A DNA stretch of 64,000 nucleotides from Nocardioides terrigena (GCF_003047265.1 NZ_PZYY01000009.1:1-64000), one strand, 5' to 3'. Positions 18,032 to 27,512 are shown, counted from the stretch's first letter. Numbers and translations are program-made. The notes: generated by a model from the letters alone, not told the origin.

Positions 18032-18979
18032 TCAGGCGCGCGGGTGCGCCTGCCGGTACGCCGCCCGCAGCCGGTCGGTGGTCACGTGCGTGTAGAGCTG
18101 GGTGGTGGCCAGCGAGGCGTGGCCCAGCAGCTCCTGGACCGAGCGGAGGTCGGCGCCGCCCTCCAGCAGGTGGGTCGCGGCGGTGTGGCGGAGCCCGTGG
18201 GGTCCGATGTCGGGGGCCCCGGGCACGTCGGCGATGCGACGGTGCACGAGGTCACGGACCGCGCGCTGGTCGATCCGTCGACCCCGGGCGCCGAGGAAGA
18301 CCGCCGCGCCGGCGCCCTCGGCCCGAAGCACCGGTCGGCCGAGCTCGAGCCAGAACTTCAGGGCCCGCGCGGCCGGCCGGCCGTAGGGGACCGAGCGCTC
18401 CTTGCGACCCTTGCCGAACACCCTCACCACCTGGCGGTCGTCGTCGAGGTCGTCGATGTCCAGGCCGACCAGCTCACCGACCCGGATCCCGGTGGCGTAG
18501 AGGAGCTCGAGCATGGCGACGTCGCGCAGCCCGACCGGGCTGCCGTCGTCGGCGATCGCGGCGGCGGAGCGGATCAGGTCGGCAGCCTCGTCGGCACGCA
18601 GCACCGGCGGGAGGCTCTTGTGCTGCTTGGGCGAGCCGAGCGAGGCACCCGCGTCGGTGGGGGCCCTCCCGGTGCGCTGGAGCCACGCGGTGAAGACGCG
18701 CGCCGCCGTCGCGCGACGGGCGAGGGTCGTGCGCGACAGGCCCAAGGACTGCTGCTTGGCCAGCCAGGAGCGCAGGGACCGCAGGTCGAGCTCGGCGACG
18801 TCGGAGAAGCCGAGCCGGTGGGCGTGGTCGAGCAGGGAGGAGATGTCCCCGAGGTAGGCGCGCACCGTGTGGGCGGTGAGGTCCCGCTCGGACACGAGGT
18901 GGCGCTCGTACTCCCCCAGCAACCGCACGAACCCCTCGGGGAGCCCGTCGGGCTCGGAGACCTCCGGCTGCTCGCTCAC
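18032..18979 (-). CDS. xerC: Tyrosine recombinase XerC
   Basis: A 315-residue site-specific recombinase that, with XerD, resolves chromosome dimers at dif. The N-terminal SAM-like core-binding domain (about 1-105) is followed by the catalytic domain with Arg in ATGIRVGELVGLD, HGLRHTAATHLL (His-x-x-Arg), LGHASLATTQLYTHV (His and the nucleophile Tyr). It is named XerC rather than XerD because of its position between rpsB and dprA, as in other actinobacteria. Confidence 0.9.
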   Translation of the reverse strand: MSEQPEVSEPDGLPEGFVRLLGEYERHLVSERDLTAHTVRAYLGDISSLLDHAHRLGFSDVAELDLRSLRSWLAKQQSLGLSRTTLARRATAARVFTAWLQRTGRAPTDAGASLGSPKQHKSLPPVLRADEAADLIRSAAAIADDGSPVGLRDVAMLELLYATGIRVGELVGLDIDDLDDDRQVVRVFGKGRKERSVPYGRPAARALKFWLELGRPVLRAEGAGAAVFLGARGRRIDQRAVRDLVHRRIADVPGAPDIGPHGLRHTAATHLLEGGADLRSVQELLGHASLATTQLYTHVTTDRLRAAYRQAHPRA

Positions 18980-19125
18980 CTGCCGATCGTAGGTCCGCGG
19001 GCAGGTCGGGCCGGTGAGGCTCGTCGCGGGCCGTCCTCAGAAGTGGTCACGTCCGGCGCCGCGACGGCTCGAGGAGGTCGTCGGTGTGCAGGGTGGGCTG
19101 ACCAGCCATCCCTCGGAGGTCCACC

Positions 19126-19872
19126 GTGCGAAGAGTCCTTGTCAGTGCGTGCGTCATGCTCACCACGGTCGCCGGGGGCCTGGTCGGCATCGTCTCCCCT
19201 GCGGGCAGCGCCACCGGTCCCGGCGGTGAGGTCCATGTCCAGGCCCGGGCCTTCGAGGGCTGGGACGACACCTTCACCGGCACCATCCGCCTCGGTTGCC
19301 GGCCCGGGCTGGCGGCCGACGGGGTGCACGTGTCCTTCAGCCAGGGCGGGAAGACCTCCCCGGAGCGCGAGATCTCCACCGGGCCCGCCTGCACCGGCAC
19401 GTTGCGGCGCCAGGACTATCGCAGCGACGAGGGCTTCCACCCCGGCAAGGCGGTGGTCCACGTGCGCATGGTCCTGGTCGATGCGGTGACCGGCGCTCCG
19501 CGGGGTGAGGTCACCGTCTCCGAGAGCGTCTACGTGCGTCCGGCGGCCAAGGTGGTGCTCCCCAGGACCGCCGAGATCCGCCCGGACGGGGTCCTCGCGG
19601 TCCGCGTCCGGATCAGGTGCGACCGGCCGTGGGCCAACTACGCGTCCTTCGTGTCCGCGGACCAGCGGCAGGGCGCCTCCTTCGCCTCCCGGGTGGTGGA
19701 GGACGTGCCCTGCGACGGGACCTACCACCGTCGCACCGCCGTGTTGACGTCGGAGGAGGAGCGGGAGTTCCGTGCCGGCTGGGTGCGGCTGACCGGTGAG
19801 GTGGTGCTCGAGAACGCCGACCTCGAGCTCGGCCTCGAGGCCTTCGCCTCGCGGGCCGCCCTCGCGCAGTAG
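19126..19872 (+). CDS. Secreted protein of unknown function
   Basis: A 248-residue protein with a clear signal peptide (LVSACVMLTTVAGGLVGIVSPAGSA) and a strong ribosome-binding site (ggaggt, 19115-19120) before a GTG start. The mature part is beta-rich and seems to contain two similar Cys-bearing halves: GTIRLGCRPG with GPACTGTLRR, and VRVRIRCDRPW with VPCDGTYHRR. The four Cys probably make two disulfides. This suggests a duplicated Ig-like fold; no catalytic motif is seen and I recognise no family. Confidence 0.78.
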   Translation: MRRVLVSACVMLTTVAGGLVGIVSPAGSATGPGGEVHVQARAFEGWDDTFTGTIRLGCRPGLAADGVHVSFSQGGKTSPEREISTGPACTGTLRRQDYRSDEGFHPGKAVVHVRMVLVDAVTGAPRGEVTVSESVYVRPAAKVVLPRTAEIRPDGVLAVRVRIRCDRPWANYASFVSADQRQGASFASRVVEDVPCDGTYHRRTAVLTSEEEREFRAGWVRLTGEVVLENADLELGLEAFASRAALAQ

Positions 19873-19887
19873 CCAGAGGCACCACTC

Positions 19888-21066
19888 CTAATCACCTGCC
19901 GACCGGAGGTCGCGCAACCCGGGCTCGGGGTCGACAGGCTCGTCGCGGGCCAGCCGCCACCCGTCCTCGGTGCGCCGGACCCAGCCGGCGGACGCCAGCC
20001 GCTCGAGCGCTCCCTGCACGTGCTGGAGGGCTATCCCGGCCGCGACCGCGATGCTGTCGGCCCCGGCCAGTCGGCCCACCGGGACGGCGTCGAGCACCCG
20101 CTGGTCGCGCCGGTCGAGACGGTCACGCGGGCGGGTCGGGGCCCGCGGCACCTCGACGAGGTGGTCCCCCGCCGCTCCCACCAGCTCGAGCACCTCGGCC
20201 CCGGAGGTGACCAGGTGCATCGAGCCCTTGCGGATCTGCTCGTGCACGCCTTGCGAGGTGATGCTGGTGACCGGGCCCGGGACGCCCATCACCACGCGGT
20301 TGAGGACCTCGGCCCAGCGCGACGAGCTCAACGCCCCGCTGCGGATGGCGGCCTCGACGACTACCGTGCCGACCGACAGGGCGGCGATGAGCCGGTTGCG
20401 GCCGAGGAAGCGCGATCGCAGGGGCGCACTGCCCGGTGGCACCTCCGACACGATGAGCCCGGTCGCGCCGATGTGGTCGATGAGCGGGCGGTGGGCCGTG
20501 GGGTAGGCGCGCTCGGGGCCGCAGGCCAGCACCGCCACGGTGGTCCCCCCGGCCGCCAGCGCGCCCCGGTGGGCGGCCTGGTCGATCCCGGCCGCCGCCC
20601 CGGAGATCACCACCATCCCGGCCCGCGCGGCGCCCGCGGAGACATCCGCGGCGACCCGCTCGCCGTACGTCGTGGCGGAGCGTGACCCGACCACGGCGAC
20701 CATCGGCGGCAGCCCGTCGAGGCGGCACGGCCCGCGTAGCCAGAGCCCGACCGGGACGCCGCCGAGGCCCGAGTGGGATACCTCAGGACGGGCCAGGTCG
20801 TCGAGGCGGGCCGGCCACTCGGTGTCGCCCGGGACGACGAACCGGATGCCGAGCCGCTCGGCCTGCTCGAGCTCGCGCACCGGGTCGACCGATCCCAGGC
20901 GCTCGGCGAGGTCGCGCTGCGCCTCGTCCAGGGTGGCCTGCGCCAGCAGGCTGTCGAGCACGGCCCCGGCCCCGAGGTCGCGGACCAGACCGCACAGGCG
21001 CGGGTCACCGGGCTCGCCGATGCGGCTGAGCACCACCCGCGACAACCGGTCCGGGAGGCGGCTCAT
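19888..21066 (-). CDS. dprA: DNA-processing protein DprA (Smf)
   Basis: 392 residues. The Rossmann core carries VVGSRSATTYGERVA, VVISGAAAGIDQAAHRGALAAGGTT, the LACGPERAYPTAHRPL stretch and FLGRNRLIAALS. The C-terminal winged-helix-like region (about 320-380) fits the family. DprA loads RecA on incoming single-stranded DNA in transformable bacteria; here it neighbours comM, as in most actinobacteria. Its ATG overlaps the comM stop by four bases. Confidence 0.94.
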   Translation of the reverse strand: MSRLPDRLSRVVLSRIGEPGDPRLCGLVRDLGAGAVLDSLLAQATLDEAQRDLAERLGSVDPVRELEQAERLGIRFVVPGDTEWPARLDDLARPEVSHSGLGGVPVGLWLRGPCRLDGLPPMVAVVGSRSATTYGERVAADVSAGAARAGMVVISGAAAGIDQAAHRGALAAGGTTVAVLACGPERAYPTAHRPLIDHIGATGLIVSEVPPGSAPLRSRFLGRNRLIAALSVGTVVVEAAIRSGALSSSRWAEVLNRVVMGVPGPVTSITSQGVHEQIRKGSMHLVTSGAEVLELVGAAGDHLVEVPRAPTRPRDRLDRRDQRVLDAVPVGRLAGADSIAVAAGIALQHVQGALERLASAGWVRRTEDGWRLARDEPVDPEPGLRDLRSAGD

Positions 21067-22655
21067 CCGGCCATCCTCAGGTCGTCGCTGGAGAGCGGCT
21101 CGGCGGTGCGCAGCCGCAGCGCGAGACCCACCTCGGAGGGCCCGGGCCGCGGCACGCCACGCAGGTCCGCCACGGTCCATGCGACCCGCTGCACACGGGT
21201 CACCCCGCGGCGGGTGAGGGACCCGTCGCGCAGGCGGTCGTCGAGCAGGCGCTGCCCGTCCAGCTCGAGCGGCCACTCACGCGCCAGCACCGGTCCCGGG
21301 ACGACGCCGTTGAGCAGCCAGGACCGACCGGCATAGCGCTCGGCCTGGGCAGCCCGGGCCCGCTCGACCCGGGACCGGACGGTGGCCGAGTCGACCCGCG
21401 GCGCGAACCTGTCGTGGGCGGCCTCCGCGCTGACCGGCTCCACGTCGCGCCAGATGTCGATGCGATCGACGATGGGTCCCACCAGCTTGCGACGGTAGGC
21501 GTGTCGGGCCGGCTCGAGGCAGGTGCAGGCCGTGGTGACCGATGCGCTGAAGTTGCCGCACGGGCACGGGTTGGCCGCCAGCACCACCATCGAGCGGGCC
21601 GGGAAGGTCGCCGACTCCTCCCCCCGCGCCAAGGTGATCTCTCCGCTCTCGAGGGGCTGGCGCAGGGCGTCGACCACGTCGGCGCGGAACAGCGGGAACT
21701 CGTCGAGGAAGAGCACCCCGTGGTGGGCGCGACTGATGCCACCGGGTCGCACCCGGCCGGTGCCGCCGCCCACCACGCTCGCCTTGCTCGCGTCGTGGTG
21801 GGGAGCGAAGTAGGGCGGCCGGTGCACGAGTCCGTCGCCGTCGCGCAGGAGCCCGGCCAGCGAGTGCAGCGCGGTCACCTCGAGGGCCTGCTGGGTGGTG
21901 AGGTCGGGCAGGATCGTCGGCAACCGCTCGGCGAGGCTGGTCTTGCCGGCCCCGCGGGGGCCGTTGAGCATGAGGTGGTGCCCGCCCGCGGCGGCGACCT
22001 CGAGGGCGTACTTGGCGTCCTCCATGCCATCGAGGTCGTCGAGGTCGAGTGGCTCCACCGCCCCTCGCCCGGGAGGCAGCAGCGAGGTGCGGACCGGCCC
22101 GGCGACCGGGGCCGCGTCGGGCACCTCCTCACCGTTGAGCTCGGCGACGACCTGGGCGAGGGACCGCATGCCGAGCACCTCCATGCCGGGGACCATCGCG
22201 GCCTCGGCGGCCTGCGTCTCCGGCACGAAGACCCGACGGATCCCGCGGGCCGCCGCGGCGATCACCATGGGGAGCACCCCGGTCACGGGACGCAGGCTGC
22301 CGGAGAGCGACAGCTCGCCGATGAAGACGGTGGCATGCAGGGACGCGGCCGGCACGGCACCGCACGCCGCCCTGACCCCGACGGCGATGGCCAGGTCGAA
22401 GTGGGTGCCGCTCTTGGGGAGGTCGGCCGGGGCCAGCAGGATGGTCACCCGGAAGGTCGCCGGCCAGGTGTCGTCGGGCGTCGGCGCACAGTTGTTGATG
22501 GCCATCCGGACCCGGTCGCGTGCCTCGTGCAGCGATGCGTCGGGCCGGCCCACCACGAAGGTGCCGACCACCCCCTTGGAGACGGCCACCTGCACGTCGA
22601 TCAGGTGCCCCTCGGCGCCGACCAGGGCGATCGAGCAGGCGGTCGCGACCTGCAT
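21063..22655 (-). CDS. comM: YifB/ComM Mg-chelatase-like AAA+ ATPase
   Basis: A 530-residue protein. It has an N-terminal Lon-like S5-fold domain (about 1-180), then an AAA+ module with Walker A GPRGAGKTSLAE, Walker B HHGVLFLDEFP and the sensor-side AANPCPCG with nearby Cys residues, and a C-terminal helical domain. ComM is a hexameric helicase that promotes branch migration during transformation. The start ATG is joined to the yraN stop (TGATG). Confidence 0.93.
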   Translation of the reverse strand: MQVATACSIALVGAEGHLIDVQVAVSKGVVGTFVVGRPDASLHEARDRVRMAINNCAPTPDDTWPATFRVTILLAPADLPKSGTHFDLAIAVGVRAACGAVPAASLHATVFIGELSLSGSLRPVTGVLPMVIAAAARGIRRVFVPETQAAEAAMVPGMEVLGMRSLAQVVAELNGEEVPDAAPVAGPVRTSLLPPGRGAVEPLDLDDLDGMEDAKYALEVAAAGGHHLMLNGPRGAGKTSLAERLPTILPDLTTQQALEVTALHSLAGLLRDGDGLVHRPPYFAPHHDASKASVVGGGTGRVRPGGISRAHHGVLFLDEFPLFRADVVDALRQPLESGEITLARGEESATFPARSMVVLAANPCPCGNFSASVTTACTCLEPARHAYRRKLVGPIVDRIDIWRDVEPVSAEAAHDRFAPRVDSATVRSRVERARAAQAERYAGRSWLLNGVVPGPVLAREWPLELDGQRLLDDRLRDGSLTRRGVTRVQRVAWTVADLRGVPRPGPSEVGLALRLRTAEPLSSDDLRMAG

Positions 22656-23041
22656 CAGCCCAGGCCCGGGACGTGGTCGATCTCGACCGGTCCCCGGCGC
22701 GGGGAGATCACGCAGACCATGTCGAGCCGAATGTCCATGGGCCGGACCTCGTGGACGCGCAGCCACCGGGCCGCGAGGGCGCGCATGCGGGCCACCTTGC
22801 GCTCGGTCACCGCCTCGTGGGGCGTGCCGAACGCCGTGCTGGAGCGCGTCTTGACCTCGCAGATCACCAGGGTGGTGCCGTCGCGCAGCACCAGGTCGAT
22901 CTCGCCGAGGTCACAGCGCCAGTTGCGGTCGAGCACGGTCATCCCCTGCCGGGACAGGTGCCGGGCGGCGAGCTCCTCGCCGTACGCTCCGAGGCGCTGC
23001 TTGGCGGTCGGCCGCGGGGCGGGTGGGGGGAATGTGGTCAT
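22655..23041 (-). CDS. YraN family putative endonuclease (UPF0102)
   Basis: A 128-residue protein with the nuclease-like core of YraN proteins: GAYGEELAARHLSRQG, NWRCDLGEIDLVLRD and LVICEVKTRSS. The ExD...ExK pattern is that of restriction-endonuclease-like folds. The exact role is not established. It sits next to comM and dprA as in many genomes, which suggests DNA processing. The start at 23041 was chosen because it directly precedes the conserved region. Confidence 0.92.
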   Translation of the reverse strand: MTTFPPPAPRPTAKQRLGAYGEELAARHLSRQGMTVLDRNWRCDLGEIDLVLRDGTTLVICEVKTRSSTAFGTPHEAVTERKVARMRALAARWLRVHEVRPMDIRLDMVCVISPRRGPVEIDHVPGLG

Positions 23042-23151
23042 GGCGGGCCTCCTTCGTGGAGACCAGCACAGCGGTGGGCGCGGACGACCGGGAGGCCCGG
23101 CCGCGCATCTGTGGAGGGAGTCGTCCGGCCCGGGGGCTGGGGACGGCAGGT

Positions 23152-23167
23152 GGCCCGTGACCGGGCC
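23152..23167 (-). terminator. Small GC hairpin after the DUF2469 gene
   Basis: ggcccg (23152-23157) pairs with cgggcc (23162-23167) across a 4-base loop, 15 bp past the DUF2469 stop. It is short and lacks a U-tract, so it may only weaken read-through into yraN. A further ccgggc/acccgg pairing overlaps it. Confidence 0.35.
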
Positions 23168-23181
23168 CGCTCGGACCCGGC

Positions 23182-23490
23182 TCAGCCCTTGGGCGGGTCG
23201 ATCTCCTGCGGGGCGAGCTCCTCGACGTTGACGTCCTTGAAGGTCAGCACCTTGACGTTCTTGGCGAAGCGGGCCGGGCGGTACATGTCCCACACCCACG
23301 CGTCGGCCATCGACACCTCGAAGAACACGTCACCGTTCTCCGTGCGCGCCTTCACGTCGACCTGGTTGCAGAGGTAGAAGCGGCGGTCGGTCTCCACGAC
23401 GTACTTGAAGATCGAGACGACGTCGCGGTACTCCCGGTAGAGGGTGAGCTCCATCTCGGTCTCGTACTTCTCGAGGTCCTCCGCGCTCAT
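23182..23490 (-). CDS. DUF2469 family protein
   Basis: A 102-residue protein conserved in actinobacteria immediately after rnhB. The sequence is characteristic: LEKYETEMELTLYREYRDVV, FKYVVETDRRFYLCNQVD and WVWDMYRPARF. It is acidic and soluble with no known enzyme motif; function not established. Its ATG overlaps the rnhB stop (ATGA), so it is coupled to RNase HII. Confidence 0.93.
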   Translation of the reverse strand: MSAEDLEKYETEMELTLYREYRDVVSIFKYVVETDRRFYLCNQVDVKARTENGDVFFEVSMADAWVWDMYRPARFAKNVKVLTFKDVNVEELAPQEIDPPKG

Positions 23491-24224
23491 GCGTCCTCCT
23501 CCGTGTCTGCCCTGCTGCCGGCCTGCAGGTCGACACTAGTGGCAGGCTCCAGCGCCGGCTCCAGCCCCGCCGCGCGGCGTACGTTGACGAACCGCATCCG
23601 GTGCACGGGAGCCGGCCCGTGCGCGGTCAGGGCCGCCGTGTGGGCGTCGGTGATGTAGCCCTTGTGGGTCTTGAAGTCGTACGCCGGGTAGTCGGCGTCC
23701 ATCGCCACCATGAGGCGGTCCCGGGTCACCTTCGCGAGCACCGAGGCGGCGGAGATGCACGCCGCCACCCGGTCGCCCTTCCAGACCGCCAGCCCCGGCA
23801 CCTCGAGCCCGTCGACCGGGAACCCGTCGGTGAGGACGTAGGCCGGCCTGGTCTCGAGCAGCGCCACGGCCCGGCGCAGGGCCTCGACGTTGGCGACGTG
23901 CATCCCGAGCCGGTCGCAGTCCTCGTTGTCGATCACGACCACCGACCAGGCGACGGCACGGCGCACGACCTGGGCGTAGACCCGCTCCCGCGCAGCCTCG
24001 GTCAGCAGCTTGGAGTCGGCCAGCCCGGGCACGATGCCGGCCCTGCCCGCCGGCAGGATGCAGGCGCCCGCGACGAGCGGACCGGCGCAGGCGCCCCGCC
24101 CCGCCTCGTCGACGCCGGCGATCGGGTCGATCCCGGCGCGGCGCAGCGCGCGCTCGTAGCCGTAGAGCCCGGCGTCACGGCGTACGGCCGCTCCGCTGGG
24201 CAGGTGCGGGACCGGCTCGACCAT
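23487..24224 (-). CDS. rnhB: Ribonuclease HII
   Basis: About 245 residues. RNase HII removes single ribonucleotides and RNA primers from DNA. Active-site motifs: GVDEAGRGACAGPLVAGACI (Asp-Glu), DSKLLTEAARE, LTDGFPV (Asp) and a later Asp in KVTRDRLM. ATG 24224 is given as the start; a GTG at 24257 overlapping the lepB stop (GTGA) would add SGQASGQASA and is equally possible on spacing. The C-terminal 30 residues are an acidic tail. Confidence 0.93.
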   Translation of the reverse strand: MVEPVPHLPSGAAVRRDAGLYGYERALRRAGIDPIAGVDEAGRGACAGPLVAGACILPAGRAGIVPGLADSKLLTEAARERVYAQVVRRAVAWSVVVIDNEDCDRLGMHVANVEALRRAVALLETRPAYVLTDGFPVDGLEVPGLAVWKGDRVAACISAASVLAKVTRDRLMVAMDADYPAYDFKTHKGYITDAHTAALTAHGPAPVHRMRFVNVRRAAGLEPALEPATSVDLQAGSRADTEEDA

Positions 24225-24253
24225 GGCGCTCGCCTGACCGCTCGCCTGACCGC

Positions 24254-25072
24254 TCACGCGGGGTCGGGCACGTCCTCGAACGTGCCCGGCCGGGTGACCC
24301 ACTCGAAGCGGTCGCGCGGCCAGAGCAGCACGAAGACCTTGCCGACGACGAGGTCGACGGGGACGAACTCGGGGCCGGGGACGCAGTCGGTCTCCTTCTC
24401 GAGGTTGCACATGCGCAGGCTCGAGTCGGCCGAGTGGGCGCGGTTGTCGCCCATCACGAAGACGTGCCCGTCGGGCACCGGCTCGGACGTCCAGTCCTTG
24501 GAGCACTGGTTGACCATCGGGCCGGCGCACTCCACCGACGGGTCCTGCTTGACGTAGTCGCCCTCGTCGAGCGGCTGGCCGTTGACCATCAGTCGGCCCT
24601 GCTCGTCGCAGCAGCTGATGACGTCGCCCTCGACGCCGATCACCCGCTTCACCAGGTGCCCGCCGGTCGGGTACAGGCCGACCCTGGCCATGACCTTCGG
24701 GATCGTGCCGGTGGGGCCGGCCGCCTCGGAGGCCGGGAGCCAGCCGCCCGGGTCCTTGAAGACGACGACATCGCCGCGCTGGGGGGCACCGCCGCCCCAG
24801 TAGGAGACCTTCTGCACGAGGATCCGGTCGTTGCGGACCAGGCCGGGCTCCATCGACTCCGAGGGGATGTAGAACGCCTGGAGGAAGAGCGCCTTGATGA
24901 CGATCGCGAGCACCAGCGCGACGCCGAGGAGCAGGATCGTCTCCTGCCACAACGGGAGCTGGCGCCGGGCCGGCTTGCCCGCCCCGGACCTCGACGTGGT
25001 CCGGGCAGACGACGACCGCGGCCCCTCCTCGCCCATGTCGGTCGGGGTGGAGCCGCGGTCGGGTGAAGTCAC
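24254..25072 (-). CDS. lepB: Signal peptidase I
   Basis: A 272-residue type I signal peptidase, S26 family. A cytoplasmic Ser/Arg-rich tail (1-40) is followed by one transmembrane helix (ETILLLGVALVLAIVIKALF), the catalytic Ser in YIPSESMEPGL and the catalytic Lys in HLVKRVIGVEGD, with the conserved GDNRAHSADSS near the end. It cleaves Sec and Tat precursors outside the membrane. A GTG start is used; ATG 25036 is an alternative. The two Cys in ISCCDEQG are unusual for the loop. Confidence 0.95.
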   Translation of the reverse strand: MTSPDRGSTPTDMGEEGPRSSSARTTSRSGAGKPARRQLPLWQETILLLGVALVLAIVIKALFLQAFYIPSESMEPGLVRNDRILVQKVSYWGGGAPQRGDVVVFKDPGGWLPASEAAGPTGTIPKVMARVGLYPTGGHLVKRVIGVEGDVISCCDEQGRLMVNGQPLDEGDYVKQDPSVECAGPMVNQCSKDWTSEPVPDGHVFVMGDNRAHSADSSLRMCNLEKETDCVPGPEFVPVDLVVGKVFVLLWPRDRFEWVTRPGTFEDVPDPA

Positions 25073-25101
25073 TCGCAGAGACTAACCAGAGCTTGGCTGA
25101 T

Positions 25102-25122
25102 CTCCGCGTTCGCGTCGCGGAG
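25102..25122 (-). terminator. Hairpin between rplS and lepB
   Basis: ctccgcg (25102-25108) pairs perfectly with cgcggag (25116-25122) around a 7-base loop, starting 10 bp after the rplS stop on the minus strand. No U-tract follows. It probably attenuates transcription from rplS into lepB. Confidence 0.5.
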
Positions 25123-25131
25123 CGGTCTCGC

Positions 25132-25482
25132 TCAGAACTCGCGGCGCTCCTTGATCTTCGCCTTCTTGCCGCGCAGGTTGCGCAGGTAGTAGAGCTTGGC
25201 GCGGCGCACGTCACCGCGGGTCACGACCTCGATCGTCTCGAAGATCGGGGAGTGGATCGGGAAGGTGCGCTCGACGCCGACACCGAACGAGATCTTGCGC
25301 ACGGTGAAGGTGCGACCGACGCCCGAGCCGTGGATGCGGATGACGACGCCCTGGAAGACCTGGACGCGCGAGCGGCTGCCCTCGACGACCTTCACGTGGA
25401 CCTTGATGGTGTCGCCGGCGCGGAAGGCCGGGACGTCGCTGCGCAGCTTGTCGCTGACGAGCTCATTGAGAACGTTGGTCAT
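25132..25482 (-). CDS. rplS: 50S ribosomal protein L19
   Basis: A 116-residue ribosomal protein at the 30S-50S interface. Typical sequence includes [51 protein letters not shown] and [19 protein letters not shown]. Length matches the family. It follows trmD at a distance of 226 bp, so it may have its own promoter in that gap; no clear one was identified. Confidence 0.98.
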   Translation of the reverse strand: MTNVLNELVSDKLRSDVPAFRAGDTIKVHVKVVEGSRSRVQVFQGVVIRIHGSGVGRTFTVRKISFGVGVERTFPIHSPIFETIEVVTRGDVRRAKLYYLRNLRGKKAKIKERREF

Positions 25483-25708
25483 GCTTGCTCCTCACGAGTG
25501 CCACAGGCCAACCGCGGAATCGGATGGTTGATCGGGTGGTCGCGCCGTGCTGGCCGGCGGCGTCGCGCACCCCCTGTGGCAGGTGTTCGTCGCGGATCCC
25601 CCGGGTGCGTGCATCGGGGCGATCGTTTGGCCGGCGTGACCAAGGGTCGAGTTTGCCAGATCGCCGCGCGCGCCGCGAAATCGGGCGTCCACACCGCTGA
25701 GGCCGGAC

Positions 25709-26860
25709 TCAGCCGCGACGCTTGGTGAGCACGACCGCGCCCGGCGGCGCCTTCAGGTCGGGCCGCATCCGGTAGCCCGCCTTCTTGTACATCCGCAGGT
25801 TGCCCGCGCTCCGGGCGCCCGTGAAGAGCAGGTACGACGTCGCGTCCGGCGGCGCCGCCGCCTCGGCGTGCTCGAGGAGGAACCGGCCGATCCCCTGGCC
25901 CTGGAGGTCGGGGGCCACCATCAGCCGGCCGATGTCCCACCCGGCCCGGCTGGTGAGGCGGGCCCGGACCGAGCCGACCAGCCGGCCGGCGCGGCGTACG
26001 ACCCAGGTTTGGTGGGCCTCGAGTCCGGCCCGCACGTCGTCCAGGGACTCGGTCAGCGCGGGGATGACGACGCCCGGGTTGGCCTCGAGCTCCTGGAGCC
26101 AGCAGGCCCGCTGCAACGTGTAGAGCTCCCCCGCGTCCGCCGGCACGGCCGGGCGGACCTCCTCGTCGCCCGGCACGGACGAGGGGGACACGAGGTCGGG
26201 ACGACGCTCGGCCGTGCGGCGGACGGCCTGCTCGCGGCGCCACGTGGCGATCCGGCCGTGGTCGCCCGAGAGCAGCACGTCGGGGACGTCGAGGCCGCGC
26301 CAGCTGGCGGGCTTGGTGTAGACGGGGTACTCGAGCAGGCCGTCCTCGTGGGACTCCTCGACGAGGGACTCGGCGTTGCCCATGAAGCCCGGGAGCAGCC
26401 GGACGACGGCCTCGGTGATGGCCAGCGCGGCCACTTCTCCCCCGTTGAGGACGTAGTCACCCAGGGAGACCTCGCGGACCTCGCCGAGGGTGCCGGCGTG
26501 GTCGATGACGCGCTGGTCGATCCCCTCGTAGCGCCCGCACGCGAAGACCAGGTGCTCGCGCGTCGAGAGCTCCCGGGCCAGCGCCTGGCTGAACGGCTCG
26601 CCGCTGGGGGTGGTGAAGACGATGGTCGGCCGGTCGGTGGCGACCTCGTCGAGGGCCGCGCCCCACGGCTCGGGCTTCATCACCATGCCGGCGCCGCCGC
26701 CGTACGGCGTGTCGTCGACCGTGTGGTGCCGGTCGGTCGTCCAGGACCGGAGGTCGTGGACGTGGAGGTCGAGCAGCCCCTTGTCCCGGGCCTTGCCGGG
26801 CAGGCTCAGCGACAGCGGCGCGAGGTAGTCGGGGAAGATCGACAGGACGTCGATCCTCAC
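25709..26860 (-). CDS. trmD: tRNA (guanine37-N1)-methyltransferase fused to a GNAT acetyltransferase domain
   Basis: 383 residues in one frame. Residues 1-225 are a complete TrmD: trefoil-knot SAM site with [10 protein letters not shown] (109-118), [14 protein letters not shown] (132-145) and [12 protein letters not shown]. Residues about 235-383 are a GNAT domain with the acetyl-CoA motif [19 protein letters not shown] and the C-terminal strand [12 protein letters not shown]. TrmD makes m1G37, which prevents +1 frameshifts. The GTG start overlaps the rimM stop (GTGA). There is no stop or frameshift at the junction, so a fusion protein is expected; the GNAT substrate is unknown. Confidence 0.94.
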   Translation of the reverse strand: MRIDVLSIFPDYLAPLSLSLPGKARDKGLLDLHVHDLRSWTTDRHHTVDDTPYGGGAGMVMKPEPWGAALDEVATDRPTIVFTTPSGEPFSQALARELSTREHLVFACGRYEGIDQRVIDHAGTLGEVREVSLGDYVLNGGEVAALAITEAVVRLLPGFMGNAESLVEESHEDGLLEYPVYTKPASWRGLDVPDVLLSGDHGRIATWRREQAVRRTAERRPDLVSPSSVPGDEEVRPAVPADAGELYTLQRACWLQELEANPGVVIPALTESLDDVRAGLEAHQTWVVRRAGRLVGSVRARLTSRAGWDIGRLMVAPDLQGQGIGRFLLEHAEAAAPPDATSYLLFTGARSAGNLRMYKKAGYRMRPDLKAPPGAVVLTKRRG

Positions 26861-27417
26861 TGCCGGGCCTCGTCCTCGTCCGGGAAGGGCGCCACCAGCC
26901 CGGGACGGTCGGCGATGACGACCCGGCCTGCGGCGAGGTCGACCTCGGGGACCAGCGCGGCGACGAACGGGACCAGGGTGTTGCGCCCGTCGGGGGTGCG
27001 GATGGCCAGCAGGTCCTGCGCGGACCCGTGCTGCAGGCCGGTGACCTCGCCGAGGTGGGTGCCGTCGAGGTCCTCGGCCGCGAGACCGATCAGCTGGTGG
27101 TCGTAGTACTCGTCGGGGTCCTCGGGGGCCTCGTCCGGGGCGATGGTGGTGTGCAGGACGATGCCGCGCGCGGCCTCGGCGGCACTGCGGTCGCCGATCT
27201 CCGCGAAGGTGGCGAGCAGGACGTTGGTGTGCCACTTGGACCGGACCACGGTGAGCGTCCGCAGCGGGCTGTGGGACCCCTGCGGCGGCTGGGCCCGCAG
27301 CGTCGTACCGGGCGCGAACCGACGCTCCGGCTCGTCGGTGCGTACGTCGATCGTCACGTCGCCCCGGATGCCGTGCGGCTTGCCGATGCGACCCACGACG
27401 ACCTCGATGTCTTCCAC
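26857..27417 (-). CDS. rimM: 16S rRNA-processing factor RimM
   Basis: A 186-residue assembly factor for the 30S head that binds S19. N-terminal [29 protein letters not shown] and the PRC-barrel half with [21 protein letters not shown] and [13 protein letters not shown] are typical. A GTG start at 27417 begins MEDIEVVVG, in line with homologues. It is followed directly by trmD. Confidence 0.96.
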   Translation of the reverse strand: MEDIEVVVGRIGKPHGIRGDVTIDVRTDEPERRFAPGTTLRAQPPQGSHSPLRTLTVVRSKWHTNVLLATFAEIGDRSAAEAARGIVLHTTIAPDEAPEDPDEYYDHQLIGLAAEDLDGTHLGEVTGLQHGSAQDLLAIRTPDGRNTLVPFVAALVPEVDLAAGRVVIADRPGLVAPFPDEDEARQ

Positions 27418-27456
27418 GGCGTCAGGGTATCGAGCACCGGACCCCGGACATGCAGG

Positions 27457-27488
27457 AGGCGCCCCTCCCCGAGCGGGGAGGGGCGCCT
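27457..27488 (-). terminator. Perfect 14-bp hairpin after khpA
   Basis: aggcgcccctcccc (27457-27470) and ggggaggggcgcct (27475-27488) pair perfectly around a gagc tetraloop. It lies 24 bp after the khpA stop and 39 bp before the rimM start, within a run of minus-strand genes. It should end or attenuate the rpsP-khpA message before rimM-trmD. Being symmetrical, it could act on either strand. Confidence 0.8.
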
Positions 27489-27512
27489 TCCGGTGGTGCA
27501 GGTGAGTGCTGC

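Noticed and set aside
19888-22655. DprA and ComM as evidence of a complete natural competence system
   Set aside because: These two genes are conserved in most actinobacteria regardless of competence; no ComE-type uptake or pilus genes are in the window.
25483-25708. Riboswitch or structured leader upstream of rplS
   Set aside because: No recognisable motif or strong long hairpin was found; only ordinary GC-rich sequence.
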